64,000 bases of DNA from JAJPIG01 sp035531675 (GTDB taxonomy: Bacteria; Desulfobacterota; Binatia; Binatales; Binataceae), in assembly GCA_035531675.1 (NCBI GenBank), contig DATKSL010000041.1, positions 124,001 to 188,000 on the forward strand, read 5' to 3'. A program made the translations under genes and the position numbers. Positions 37,311 through 48,796 of this stretch are shown here, one piece after another. Every line of letters starts with the position of its first letter. Positions within the stretch are counted from its first letter, which is position 1. The notes under the pieces were generated by a model. The model was given only the letters and a program-made list of their open reading frames with translations, was not told the origin of the DNA and searched no databases.

Positions 37311-39464
37311 CTACCTGGGCGCCTTTCCGGTTCCGGTAAGCGACACCGTCTGCGGGGCGCCGGTTACATTATCGAAGATCGATAGCAGTGCCGTGTGGGA
37401 CACGGTATCGGTCGGGCTGAAGGTCACCTTCACCTTGCAACTCTTGCCCGGCAGGAGCGTCTCACCGCACTGACTCGATACCGCGAACGGCGGTAGGGCG
37501 GATTGGCTCGCGATCGCGACCAGCACTCCCTTGCTCACGTTTTTGATCGTTACCAATAGCGGTTTGCTGGTCGTGCCGTCTGGAGTGGCGCGGAATTTCA
37601 GTTTCGCCGGGGTGAATGTGAGTGTCGCGTTGATGGTATCCGTCGCGACGAAGGCCGAGACCAAGGTGGTTACGTCCGGGGTGCCCCATCCGCTCACCAG
37701 ATCATAGCCTGTCCCTGCGTCAAATCCCGTAACGCCATTGTAATCGTTGTTCCCCAGCGTGACGTCGCGAATGCCGGTTGCCGGCGTGTCCTGCCTATTG
37801 CCCAGCTCATACAGCTGCGGGTTGATGCTGCCCAGGGGGTGCTGGCCGTTCGCTTGAACCATCAACCGCGCGATCCCCGCCCATACCGGCGCCCCGAGAC
37901 TGGTGCCGCACGCGCAGCATTGCACCTTGGTCGGGCTCTTCGAGGCGGGGAAAACCGAGAAGGCGCCCGGCGTGGAGCAGGCGGCCTCCATCGAGATGTC
38001 GGGCACGTCCCGGACGCCATCCGCAGGGGTTCCGCTGTTCTGAAATGAAGGTTTGGGCCAAACCTTGCTTTGGCCACCGCCACCCGAGCCGATTGCCGGA
38101 TTGCTGGGATTTGGCTCATCCCACACCGATTCGGCGACGAAGCCGACGTCAGCGCCCTTGGAATTGTAATTGGGCTGGAACTGCGTACCGCCGATCGAGG
38201 TCACGTATTGATCGGAGGCGAGTTCGTTAACATTGCGGCTGGTCCCGACGACGCACTTTCCGGTGGTCGGATCGAAATCGAACTCCGCCGCGCCCTCATC
38301 GCCCTCGGCGACGAAAACCGTCTGTCCTTGCGCAGCCGCCTTCGCATAGGTCGTGTGTAAGGCGCCGGTAAAGAAGCTGCTCGGTTGTCCGCAGCTCTCG
38401 ATACTGATGCTTAGCGCTGTACAGGTGGGCTGATTGACTGCGGTATTGAGCGCATCGACAGTGGCCAGGATTGAGTTACCACCAAAGGTGGCAGGGTCCG
38501 CGATATAGACCGAGATGGGCGCTCCCGGCGCCATCATGTGAGAATATTCGATATCCAGCGTGGTCTCGCCCGCGCGGGAGTTCAGACCCGGATTGTCGCT
38601 GTCGGCGGGAATCACCCTCGTGAGTTTGGCCGCTGCCAGGTTGAAGGTTTTGTCGAAACTCGCGATCCCGGCATTCATATAGTCTGAAACCTCGATCACA
38701 CCTATACAGCCGCCGCCGCTGCCGTTGATTCCCGCCTTCAGCAGCGGTTTCGCATCATAGAAAGTGTAAAAGTCGCTCGGAGCAAAGCCGGTCTGACCGT
38801 TAAGTTTCACTGCCGGCGCCGTGCCCATGGCAGTCGCCGCGAATTCGTCGGCGGGCGATCCGGGAGCGATATGCATCGGGTTGCGCTGTCCGCGAAGATT
38901 GTCCAATCCATCGATGAAGCCGATGGCGTCCGCAAATTGCACTGGCACCGACGGGTCTTTCATGTTGGCGAAATGCTTGCCCCCGTCCATCGAATTGATT
39001 TCAACGCCGAAGGCCTGCTCGGCCTGCAAGACCGTGCCGGAAAACCTTATCGTCCACGCATTGCCGTTTGCCTGCTTGACCGTGAAACCGCTTTTCGTGA
39101 GCCACTGTACGATCGCGCTGCGTACGCTCGCATCGGGCCCGAAGCGCCGATCGAATTCACCGGGTTTGAGCCAGTGGTGATAGTCCGGGGACGCGGGATT
39201 CTGTTGCGCAGCGATCAATGTATCGATCGTCGCGCGATTGGTCGGATTCAGCGCGATGCTCAGCTCAAGAAGCTGCGCTGCCGGCGCTGGGCGCGGCGCG
39301 ATGAAACGCTCGATTGAGGGCGAATGGTTACCTGTGATTAGCGCTGTCTGCTGAGCGCCAGCGGTCGGCGAGAGCAGCGCAGTCAGCATCGCTATCGTGC
39401 CGATCATGGCGATCGCGCCCCTCAGACTGGTTCCAAACTGAATTCCCGCAGCGCATTTCAGCAT
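37311..39464 (-). CDS. Secreted S53 (sedolisin/kumamolisin) serine-carboxyl peptidase
   Basis: 717 aa. A signal peptide occupies residues ~1-37 (cleavage near AGAQQ). A pro-kumamolisin activation domain (~45-190, with YHHWLKPGEFDRRFGP) is followed by the S53 catalytic domain (~215-595) and a C-terminal Ig-like/ASPM-type beta domain (~610-717). The catalytic triad is E300 and D304 (GETTLDIEYS) with Ser522 (CGTSLGAP). The family works at acid pH and is processed outside the cytoplasm. Unusually, the Ser loop is preceded by a Cys cluster (CCAC). The C-terminal domain may bind a surface or substrate. AAAGGAA lies upstream of the ATG. Confidence 0.92.
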   Translation of the reverse strand: MLKCAAGIQFGTSLRGAIAMIGTIAMLTALLSPTAGAQQTALITGNHSPSIERFIAPRPAPAAQLLELSIALNPTNRATIDTLIAAQQNPASPDYHHWLKPGEFDRRFGPDASVRSAIVQWLTKSGFTVKQANGNAWTIRFSGTVLQAEQAFGVEINSMDGGKHFANMKDPSVPVQFADAIGFIDGLDNLRGQRNPMHIAPGSPADEFAATAMGTAPAVKLNGQTGFAPSDFYTFYDAKPLLKAGINGSGGGCIGVIEVSDYMNAGIASFDKTFNLAAAKLTRVIPADSDNPGLNSRAGETTLDIEYSHMMAPGAPISVYIADPATFGGNSILATVDALNTAVNQPTCTALSISIESCGQPSSFFTGALHTTYAKAAAQGQTVFVAEGDEGAAEFDFDPTTGKCVVGTSRNVNELASDQYVTSIGGTQFQPNYNSKGADVGFVAESVWDEPNPSNPAIGSGGGGQSKVWPKPSFQNSGTPADGVRDVPDISMEAACSTPGAFSVFPASKSPTKVQCCACGTSLGAPVWAGIARLMVQANGQHPLGSINPQLYELGNRQDTPATGIRDVTLGNNDYNGVTGFDAGTGYDLVSGWGTPDVTTLVSAFVATDTINATLTFTPAKLKFRATPDGTTSKPLLVTIKNVSKGVLVAIASQSALPPFAVSSQCGETLLPGKSCKVKVTFSPTDTVSHTALLSIFDNVTGAPQTVSLTGTGKAPR

Positions 39465-39618
39465 CCCACATTCCTTTCGTTGTCAGAATACGGCCATCTC
39501 AGCTTTTATTGCACTCGATACAAGCCACGGATGCTTATTGAACTCTCAGTTAAAAGGCAAGCCCGAGGGGTGTAGGCAGCAGGTAGATGGCATTCTATGG
39601 CTTTCATACATTCCCGAT
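39465..39618. other. Intergenic leader between divergent S53 peptidase and lhr genes
   Basis: AT-richer than its surroundings. A weak plus-strand -35-like TTGCAC (39509-39514) lies 18 bp before GCTTAT, upstream of the plus-strand terminator at 39619. A short transcript is possible but not demonstrated. No gene was seen. Confidence 0.3.
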
Positions 39619-39660
39619 GAGGCGGCGGCTCCCGATCCGGAGGCTGCCGCCTCCTTTTTC
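39619..39660 (+). terminator. Intrinsic terminator upstream of lhr
   Basis: GAGGCGGCGGCTCC (39619-39632) pairs with GGAGGCTGCCGCCTC (39639-39653) around a 6-base loop, followed by CTTTTTC. This is a textbook rho-independent terminator on the plus strand. No plus-strand gene precedes it in the intergenic region, so it may end a small RNA or attenuate an lhr leader. Confidence 0.65.
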
Positions 39661-39794
39661 TGGCCGGCACGGACGGCAAGCACGCCCGGGGTCGATAACG
39701 AGCGACATCCCCGAAGATTCCCTGCCGCGCAGTTAATGGGTGAGGGGCTCAGCCGTGCTGCAGGGTTCAGCCCGGCCGGTGCTATAGATAAACG

Positions 39795-42700
39795 ATGGCG
39801 GCGGTGCTCGAGGCCTTTCATCCTGCCGTACGCGCCTGGTTCGCCGAGAGCTTCGGCGCGCCGAGCGAGGTGCAGGAGCGCGGATGGCCGGTAATCGCGG
39901 ACGCCGCCGGCGTGCGCGGCCATCATGTGTTGCTATGCGCTCCGACCGGCAGCGGCAAGACGCTCGCCGCCTTCATGTGGGCGATCGACCGGCTGGTGGG
40001 CGAGGCCGAGCGCGGCGAGTTGCGCGATCAGGTCTCGATTCTCTACATCTCGCCGCTCAAGGCGCTCGCCAACGATATCCGGATCAACCTGGCTGAACCG
40101 CTCGAAGGCGTCAGACGCACCGCGCGCGCGATGGGTCTCGACCTCGCCGAGCTTCGCGCCGCGCTGCGCCATGGCGATACGCCCGCCCATGAGCGGAGCG
40201 CGATGCTCCGGCGCGCGCCGCATATCCTCGTCACCACTCCCGAGTCGCTATTTATCGCGCTGACCTCGCCGCGCTTTCGCGACAAGCTCGCCTCGGTGCG
40301 CTACGTGATCGTCGACGAACTGCACGCGATCGCTTCCAACAAACGCGGCGCGCATCTGATGGTCGCGCTCGAACGCCTCGATCGATTGGTTGCCGCCCGC
40401 GGCGATTCGCGGCCGGTGCGAATCGGACTTTCGGCGACGCTCAATCCGATCGAGCGGCTGGCCGGCCTGCTGGCTGGATACGACGTCGCCCGCGACGGAA
40501 GGCGCGTCGCGCGACCGGTCCAAATCGTCCGCGCCGAGCGCGATATGCGGCAACTCGATCTGGCGGTAATCGCGCCGGGCTTGGAGCTCGGTCCGATCGC
40601 GACTCATCCGCATTGGGAGGCGATGTACGATCGGCTCGCGGAGCTGATCGGGGAGCATCGCACGACGCTGGTTTTCACGCTCAGCCGGCGATGGGCCGAG
40701 CGCATCGCGCTCAATCTGCAGAAGCGCCTCGGCGAGGGCGCGGTGCTGGCGCATCATGGCAGCCTCGCGCGCAAGGAGCGGCTGCGCGCCGAGCAGCAAC
40801 TCAAGCGCGGCGAGCTCAAGGCGATCGTCGCGACCGCGTCGCTGGAGCTGGGTATCGATGTCGGCACCGTCGACCTGGTCTGCCAGGTGGATTCGCCCAA
40901 GACCGTGTCGGCGGCGATCCAGCGTATCGGGCGCTCGGGCCATCGCCTCGGCATGACGCCCAAGGGGCGCTTCTTCGCGCTCACGCTCGACGATCTGATC
41001 GAATGCGCGGCGGCGGTGCGTGCGATTCGCAATGGCATCCTGGACGAAGCGGAGATTCCGCGCGGATGCGCCGACGTGCTCGCCCAACAGATCGTCGCGA
41101 TCGCCGCGGAAGAGGGCGACATCGGCCACGACGAGCTGCTGCGGCTGATCCGCGGCGCGGCCGGCTTCGGCGATCTCGAGGCCGGCACGCTCACCAACCT
41201 GCTCGACGAGCTGGCGCGCGAGCTGCCGAATCGGATCGGTGGGGCGGCGCCGAAAATCTTCTTCGATCGCGTCACGCGTCGCGTCCGTCCACGGCGCAGC
41301 GCGCGGCTGGCGGCGCTGATGTCGGCCGGCACGATTCCCGAGAACGGCAACTACGACGTCGTGATCGCCTCGGAGGGACGCAAGATTGGCGACGTCGAGG
41401 AGGACTTCGCGCAGGAGTCGTCGCGCGGCGACGTCTTTTCGCTGGGCTCGAATCCGTGGCGTATCCTCGGCATCTCGCGCGGCCGCCTGATGGTCGAGGC
41501 GGCGCCCGGGATGGCGCCGTCGCTGCCGTTCTGGCAGACCGAGGCCAGCGGCCGCTCGCCGGCGTTGTCGGCGACCGTGATCGAGCTGCGGCGCGAAATC
41601 GCGGCGCGGGTCGATCGCGACGGGCCGGAGCCGGCGGCCGCGTGGCTGGCAAGCGAATGCATGCTCGACAGCAACGCGGCGCGCCAGGCCTGCGCCTATG
41701 TGCAGCGCGGCGCCGCGGCGCTCGGCGTCGTGCCCGATGAACGCACGATCGTGATCGAGCGCTTCTTCGACGGTTTGGGCGGCACCCAGCTGGTAATCCA
41801 TTCGCCGTTTGGAATCCGGCTCAATCGCGGCTTCGGCCTGGCGCTGCGCAAGCGCCTGTGCCAGAACTTCGATTTCGAAATCCAGGCCTCCGCGATCGAC
41901 GACGCGGTGCTGCTGGCGCTCAACGCCCGCCATAGCTTCGCGCTCGAAGCGCTGCTGCCGATGCTGCCGGCGCGCGCCGCCGCCGACGTCATGACGCAGG
42001 CGATTCTCGACGCGCCGATGTTCGAGGTGCGCTTTCGCCACGTCGCCACGCGCGCGCTCTCGATCATGCGCGCCGACAAGGGGCGCAGAATTCCCGCCTG
42101 GATTCAGCGGCTGCGCTCGCAGGAGCTGATGGCGGCGCTGTTTCCGCAGCACGCCGCCTGCTTCGAGAACCGTCCGCCGCGTATCGAGGTGCCCGGCCAT
42201 TTCATCGTCGCCGAGGCGGTGCGCGAGTGTCTCGAAGAGTCGGCCGATCTGCCGCGCCTGGTGACGATGCTCGAAGCGGTGGCGCGCGGCGAGGTCCGGG
42301 TCGTGACCGTCGATTCGATCGCGCCCTCGGTCTTCGCTCATCGCATCCTGCTGGCGTGGGATTATTCGTTCCTCGACGACGGCGAGCGGGCCAACCGTCG
42401 CAGCCGCACCGTGACGATGAACCGCGCGATGGCCGAGGAGGTGATGCGCACCGAGGATCTCTCGACGCTGCTGGCGGCCGACGCCGTGGCCGCGGTCGAG
42501 GCGGAAGTCAGCGGACGGGCGCCGACGCGCCGCGCGCGCGATCGCGACGAGCTGTTAGAGTTGATTCGGCGGCATGGCGCAATCGCCGCTGCGGAGATCG
42601 GCGAGCGCGTGGACGGCGATGCGGCCTCGATGGTAGCCCAACTCGAAGCCGAGCGGCGTATCGCGCGGCTGCGGCTGTCGGCCTCGAGCGCTGAGCGGCT

Positions 42701-44297
42701 GATCACGGCCGAAGATGTCGCGCTGTTCGCGGCGGCGTATCCCGGCGCGGAGTTCGTCGCCGATCCGCGAATCGCAGGCGGCGAAGAAATCGACGCCGGT
42801 GAGGCGCGACGCGAGATCGTGCGGCGCGCGCTGGCGAGTTGCGGACCGACCGGCGTGGTTGAGTTGACGAACCGGCTGGGATTCTCAGAATCCGAAATTG
42901 AAGCGGCATTGACCGCTCTGGAAGCCGCCGGCGCAGTGTTCCGCGGCCATTTCACAGCCGCCGGCGAGGGCGCCGAACAATGGTGCGAGCGTTACAACCT
43001 CGAACGGATCCATCGCTATACGCTGGCCCGGCTGCGCGCCGAGATCGAACCGTGCGACGATCGCGAGTTCAGCGCCTTTCGTCTGCGATGGCATCACATC
43101 GCCGGGCGCGACCTCGACCGCGGCGCGGCGGCGCTGAGCGCGGTCCTCGGCCGTCTGTGCGGCGTCGGCTTCAGTCCCGAGTTCTGGGAGCAGTCGATCT
43201 TGCCGGCACGCATCCCCGGTTATCGCCCCGAGTATCTGGACAGCGTCTGCGTCGGCGGCGAGGTCGCCTGGCTCGGAATTTCCGATAGCGCGACGGCGCC
43301 CGCGGAGTTCCCCGCGAAGGTCGCATTTTTCGGGCGGCGCGATCCGCTGATCCCCGAGCTCGACGCGGCGGCCGTGCACGACCCGCATGAGCGCGCGGTG
43401 CTCGACGCCTTGACGGTCGCCGGCGCGCAATACCTCGACGAACTGTCGGAACGCGCCGATCTCTCGGAACGCGACGCGTTGCGTGCGCTGTGGCGGCTGG
43501 CCGCCAGCGGGATAGTCTCGAACGACAGCTTCGCGCCGCTGCGGATGCTGTGGGCCGAGGGCGCGGTGGTCCGCGGCGAGGAGGCGGTGCGTCCCGGCGC
43601 GGCGCACCATCGAGCGGCCGTCAAGGCGCGGCTCAAATCGAGCCTGGGCGGGCGCTGGACGGCGATCCGACGGGTGGCCGCTGATGCGGAAATCGATCGG
43701 GCGCGCGCCGCGGCGCTGATGCTACTGGAGCGCAATGGCATAGTCGCGCGCGAGATGCTGGCGCTCGAAACGCTCAAGCTCTCGTGGCCGGAGATAGTTT
43801 TCGCGCTGCGCCGCCTCGAATATGCCGGCCAGATCCGGCGCGGCTATTTCGTGCGATCGTTGTCCGGCGAGCAGTACGCGCTGCCTGCCGCGCTGGCGAT
43901 GCTGAACGCGGCCCGCAGTCCGGCGCCAGCCCGCGAACGGCCGCTGGCGCTCAGCGCCGCCGATCCTGCGAATCCGTTCGGCGCGATGTTGCCGTCGTGC
44001 GGGATTTCGCGCGAGGCCTCGAACCTGATCGTAATTTGCGCCGGGCTGCCGATCGCGGGACTCGCCGGGCGCGCGCTCAAGCTGCTGGTACCGCTGGAGG
44101 GCGAGGCGCTCGCCTCGGCGTTGCGCGCGATGACCGCCTTCCGCCATCGCATCGTGGTCGAGACGATCGATGAGCTGCCGGCGCTGGAATCGCGCTGCGT
44201 CGAGGCGATGGCCACGCTCGGTTTCCATTCCGATGGCCGCGCCCTGATCTACGACGGGCTACCCGGCCCGCGCCCGCTGCGCTCGATCGCCTCGTAG
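39795..44297 (+). CDS. lhr: Large ATP-dependent helicase Lhr
   Basis: 1500 aa superfamily 2 helicase of the bacterial long-Lhr type. Walker A is APTGSGKTLAAF near residue 53, motif II is VDELHAIASNKRGAH near residue 175, and motif III is GLSATLN. Motifs V and VI are VATASLELGIDVG and QRIGRSGHR. The Lhr winged-helix and core domains follow, and a long C-terminal domain as in E. coli Lhr runs to the end. Lhr unwinds DNA:RNA and DNA forks in repair. The ATG at 39795 lacks a strong SD, and TATAGA directly upstream could be a -10 giving a nearly leaderless mRNA. The gene is isolated, with no co-oriented repair partner. Confidence 0.95.
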   Translation: MAAVLEAFHPAVRAWFAESFGAPSEVQERGWPVIADAAGVRGHHVLLCAPTGSGKTLAAFMWAIDRLVGEAERGELRDQVSILYISPLKALANDIRINLAEPLEGVRRTARAMGLDLAELRAALRHGDTPAHERSAMLRRAPHILVTTPESLFIALTSPRFRDKLASVRYVIVDELHAIASNKRGAHLMVALERLDRLVAARGDSRPVRIGLSATLNPIERLAGLLAGYDVARDGRRVARPVQIVRAERDMRQLDLAVIAPGLELGPIATHPHWEAMYDRLAELIGEHRTTLVFTLSRRWAERIALNLQKRLGEGAVLAHHGSLARKERLRAEQQLKRGELKAIVATASLELGIDVGTVDLVCQVDSPKTVSAAIQRIGRSGHRLGMTPKGRFFALTLDDLIECAAAVRAIRNGILDEAEIPRGCADVLAQQIVAIAAEEGDIGHDELLRLIRGAAGFGDLEAGTLTNLLDELARELPNRIGGAAPKIFFDRVTRRVRPRRSARLAALMSAGTIPENGNYDVVIASEGRKIGDVEEDFAQESSRGDVFSLGSNPWRILGISRGRLMVEAAPGMAPSLPFWQTEASGRSPALSATVIELRREIAARVDRDGPEPAAAWLASECMLDSNAARQACAYVQRGAAALGVVPDERTIVIERFFDGLGGTQLVIHSPFGIRLNRGFGLALRKRLCQNFDFEIQASAIDDAVLLALNARHSFALEALLPMLPARAAADVMTQAILDAPMFEVRFRHVATRALSIMRADKGRRIPAWIQRLRSQELMAALFPQHAACFENRPPRIEVPGHFIVAEAVRECLEESADLPRLVTMLEAVARGEVRVVTVDSIAPSVFAHRILLAWDYSFLDDGERANRRSRTVTMNRAMAEEVMRTEDLSTLLAADAVAAVEAEVSGRAPTRRARDRDELLELIRRHGAIAAAEIGERVDGDAASMVAQLEAERRIARLRLSASSAERLITAEDVALFAAAYPGAEFVADPRIAGGEEIDAGEARREIVRRALASCGPTGVVELTNRLGFSESEIEAALTALEAAGAVFRGHFTAAGEGAEQWCERYNLERIHRYTLARLRAEIEPCDDREFSAFRLRWHHIAGRDLDRGAAALSAVLGRLCGVGFSPEFWEQSILPARIPGYRPEYLDSVCVGGEVAWLGISDSATAPAEFPAKVAFFGRRDPLIPELDAAAVHDPHERAVLDALTVAGAQYLDELSERADLSERDALRALWRLAASGIVSNDSFAPLRMLWAEGAVVRGEEAVRPGAAHHRAAVKARLKSSLGGRWTAIRRVAADAEIDRARAAALMLLERNGIVAREMLALETLKLSWPEIVFALRRLEYAGQIRRGYFVRSLSGEQYALPAALAMLNAARSPAPARERPLALSAADPANPFGAMLPSCGISREASNLIVICAGLPIAGLAGRALKLLVPLEGEALASALRAMTAFRHRIVVETIDELPALESRCVEAMATLGFHSDGRALIYDGLPGPRPLRSIAS

Positions 44298-44316
44298 CCG
44301 GTTCGCGATCAGCGCG

Positions 44317-44377
44317 CCTAATCGCTCAGTTTTTCGCGAAGCGCGAACTTTTCGCATCGAGCGAGCGATCGATTAGG
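44317..44377 (+). terminator. Nested hairpin downstream of lhr
   Basis: An outer stem, CCTAATCGCTC (44317-44327) with GAGCGATCGATTAGG (44363-44377), has a 4-base bulge. It encloses an inner TTCGCG-AAG-CGCGAA stem (44333-44347) followed by CTTTT. The inner hairpin with T4 may terminate lhr transcription; the outer pairing makes a larger structured element. Confidence 0.5.
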
Positions 44378-44454
44378 AATTACCTAGTAAAATGGCGAAT
44401 TTTTCCGGCATGGCGGATGCACTAAGAATCGCTCAGGCGGAGGAATCCAAGACC

Positions 44455-44727
44455 ATGCGAATCCTCGACAAAATAATCCGATCGTTCAGCATGTGCCCCC
44501 TCGATATCGGCACGGTGCCGGTTCCGGTGCTCAGCGTCCCGGGAGGCGCCCGGCTCATCGACGGGTATCGCGAACCCGGTTTCATCGCGCGGGCGACAGC
44601 CGGTACGGACGGCAGCGGCGAGCGGGCGGCAGGCGCGGCAGGATTTGCGGTGCCGCTCAAGATTCTATGCGGGGCGGCGGCGAATCTCGAATGTGTTCCG
44701 ACTCGCGCTCTGCGCGCCGCACGCTAG
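44455..44727 (+). CDS. Possible small hypothetical protein
   Basis: 90 codons from an ATG preceded by GGAGG at 11 bases. The product (MRILDKIIRSFSMC...) has no recognisable domain and turns Ala/Gly-rich. A frame of similar length lies on the opposite strand. Only the SD supports it. Otherwise the lhr-acnA interval (44298-44864) holds just the nested hairpin. Confidence 0.25.
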   Translation: MRILDKIIRSFSMCPLDIGTVPVPVLSVPGGARLIDGYREPGFIARATAGTDGSGERAAGAAGFAVPLKILCGAAANLECVPTRALRAAR

Positions 44728-44864
44728 CGATCGTTTAGAGCACCAGCTTTCCGCGCGATCCGGCGCGCGCTATCCTGACGGTCTGCAGGTTGGGAGACGT
44801 TGCCAGCGGTCGGCGATGATCTTTGCGCCGATCAGGTCCCTGTCAAAACCGGAGAATGCAGGCC

Positions 44865-47612
<2,748 letters not shown>

Positions 47613-47622
47613 GCGGCGAACC

Positions 47623-48696
47623 TCAGATGCTGACGGGGCGGCGGTTCTTGCGCGACGCGTAGCGCGTCAGCAGGCCGGTTACGGCCGGCGTGATCTCGGC
47701 GATCGCTTCGCGCCGATAGCCGACCGACTCCGGACCGCGCGCCCGCATCATGCCGAAGGTCGAGAGCCGCAGCACCGCCGCGACCGCCTGGCAATAGCGG
47801 AAGCGGGCGAGGTCGAGCGGCGCCAGCGCATGGTAGAGCGGGATGTAGAGCGTGGTGAACATCCGGCGCAGCGAATTTCCCGCCAGGTTGTCGCGCATCC
47901 AGCGCGGATGCTCCAGCGAGTGGGTCGCCATGATGACCGCGGTGGTGGCGGCGTCGAGATGGCGGTCGCCGCAGTCGGCGTTGACCCAATCGACGACCGC
48001 GTTGACCCGCGTCCCGGAGACCAGCACGTTCTGCGGATGATAATCCATATGGACGATCGATAGCGGGGCGTCGCGGAACTGCGGCGCGCGCTCGCGCAGC
48101 GCTGCGAGCGCCGCAGCGAGCCCCGGCAGCGGACCGCGCTCGATACGTTCGGCGACGATTTCGAGCATCCGATCGAGCAGCGGCGCGCCGGCCGTCGCGT
48201 TGGCCGGCGTGAACGCCCCGGCCTCGCGCTGCGCGCCGTTGGCGGCCAGCCGATGAAGCCTGGTCTGGGCGCGGACGAAGCCGAAGAACGCCAGCGAGAA
48301 GGTCTTGAAGGCCTGCGGAAAGCTCCGCGCCGCGAACAGCGGCCCGCCCGCCGCGCGTTCCATTATCAGGAACGGCGCGCCCAGCGTCTCGGTCGAGGGT
48401 TCGTACAGATACGGCGCCGGAACCGGGTAGCGAGCGGCGGCCAGGCGCGCCAGGGTACCGTACTCGCGCCGCCCCTTGTCGGCGCCGGCGGCGCCTTCGT
48501 AACAGCGCAGCACCAGCGGCGCGCCGGCGGCGAGTTGCGCGAGGCGACCGCTGCGGGCGATCGAAAACTCGAAGACCGTGGTCTCCCAGCCGCTGGCCAG
48601 CACACGAAAGCGCTCGATATCGGTGGCGAGATAGCGGGCCAGGCGGATGCGCAACTCGTCGGGCGCGGGGTTTTGATGGGGCGATGGAGCCTGCAC
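47623..48696 (-). CDS. APH-fold phosphotransferase family protein
   Basis: 357 aa of the aminoglycoside phosphotransferase/choline kinase fold. The catalytic loop is HMDYHPQNVLV near residue 212 (HxDxxxxN) and the metal-binding loop is VDWVNADCGDRHLD near residue 233. LVLRCYEG corresponds to the ATP-site Lys strand, but with Arg. The small-molecule substrate is unknown. GTG start. It converges with acnA, with only 10 bp between the stops. Confidence 0.82.
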   Translation of the reverse strand: MQAPSPHQNPAPDELRIRLARYLATDIERFRVLASGWETTVFEFSIARSGRLAQLAAGAPLVLRCYEGAAGADKGRREYGTLARLAAARYPVPAPYLYEPSTETLGAPFLIMERAAGGPLFAARSFPQAFKTFSLAFFGFVRAQTRLHRLAANGAQREAGAFTPANATAGAPLLDRMLEIVAERIERGPLPGLAAALAALRERAPQFRDAPLSIVHMDYHPQNVLVSGTRVNAVVDWVNADCGDRHLDAATTAVIMATHSLEHPRWMRDNLAGNSLRRMFTTLYIPLYHALAPLDLARFRYCQAVAAVLRLSTFGMMRARGPESVGYRREAIAEITPAVTGLLTRYASRKNRRPVSI

Positions 48697-48796
48697 TGCG
48701 CGCCCAAGCTAATACAGCGGCCGGTCGGCGGACAATCGCCAGCCGCGCGCGACGGGGTACGCGATTAGCTGCGCGCGCGACGATCCGCAGGAGCAA

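Noticed and set aside
40248..42341. 697-codon minus-strand frame inside lhr
   Set aside because: Arg/His/Gln-rich antisense translation typical of GC-rich coding DNA; the plus-strand Lhr domains are unambiguous.
44433..44660. Minus-strand 75-codon frame between lhr and acnA
   Set aside because: No SD and Ser/Pro/Ala-rich; it mirrors the weak plus-strand candidate.
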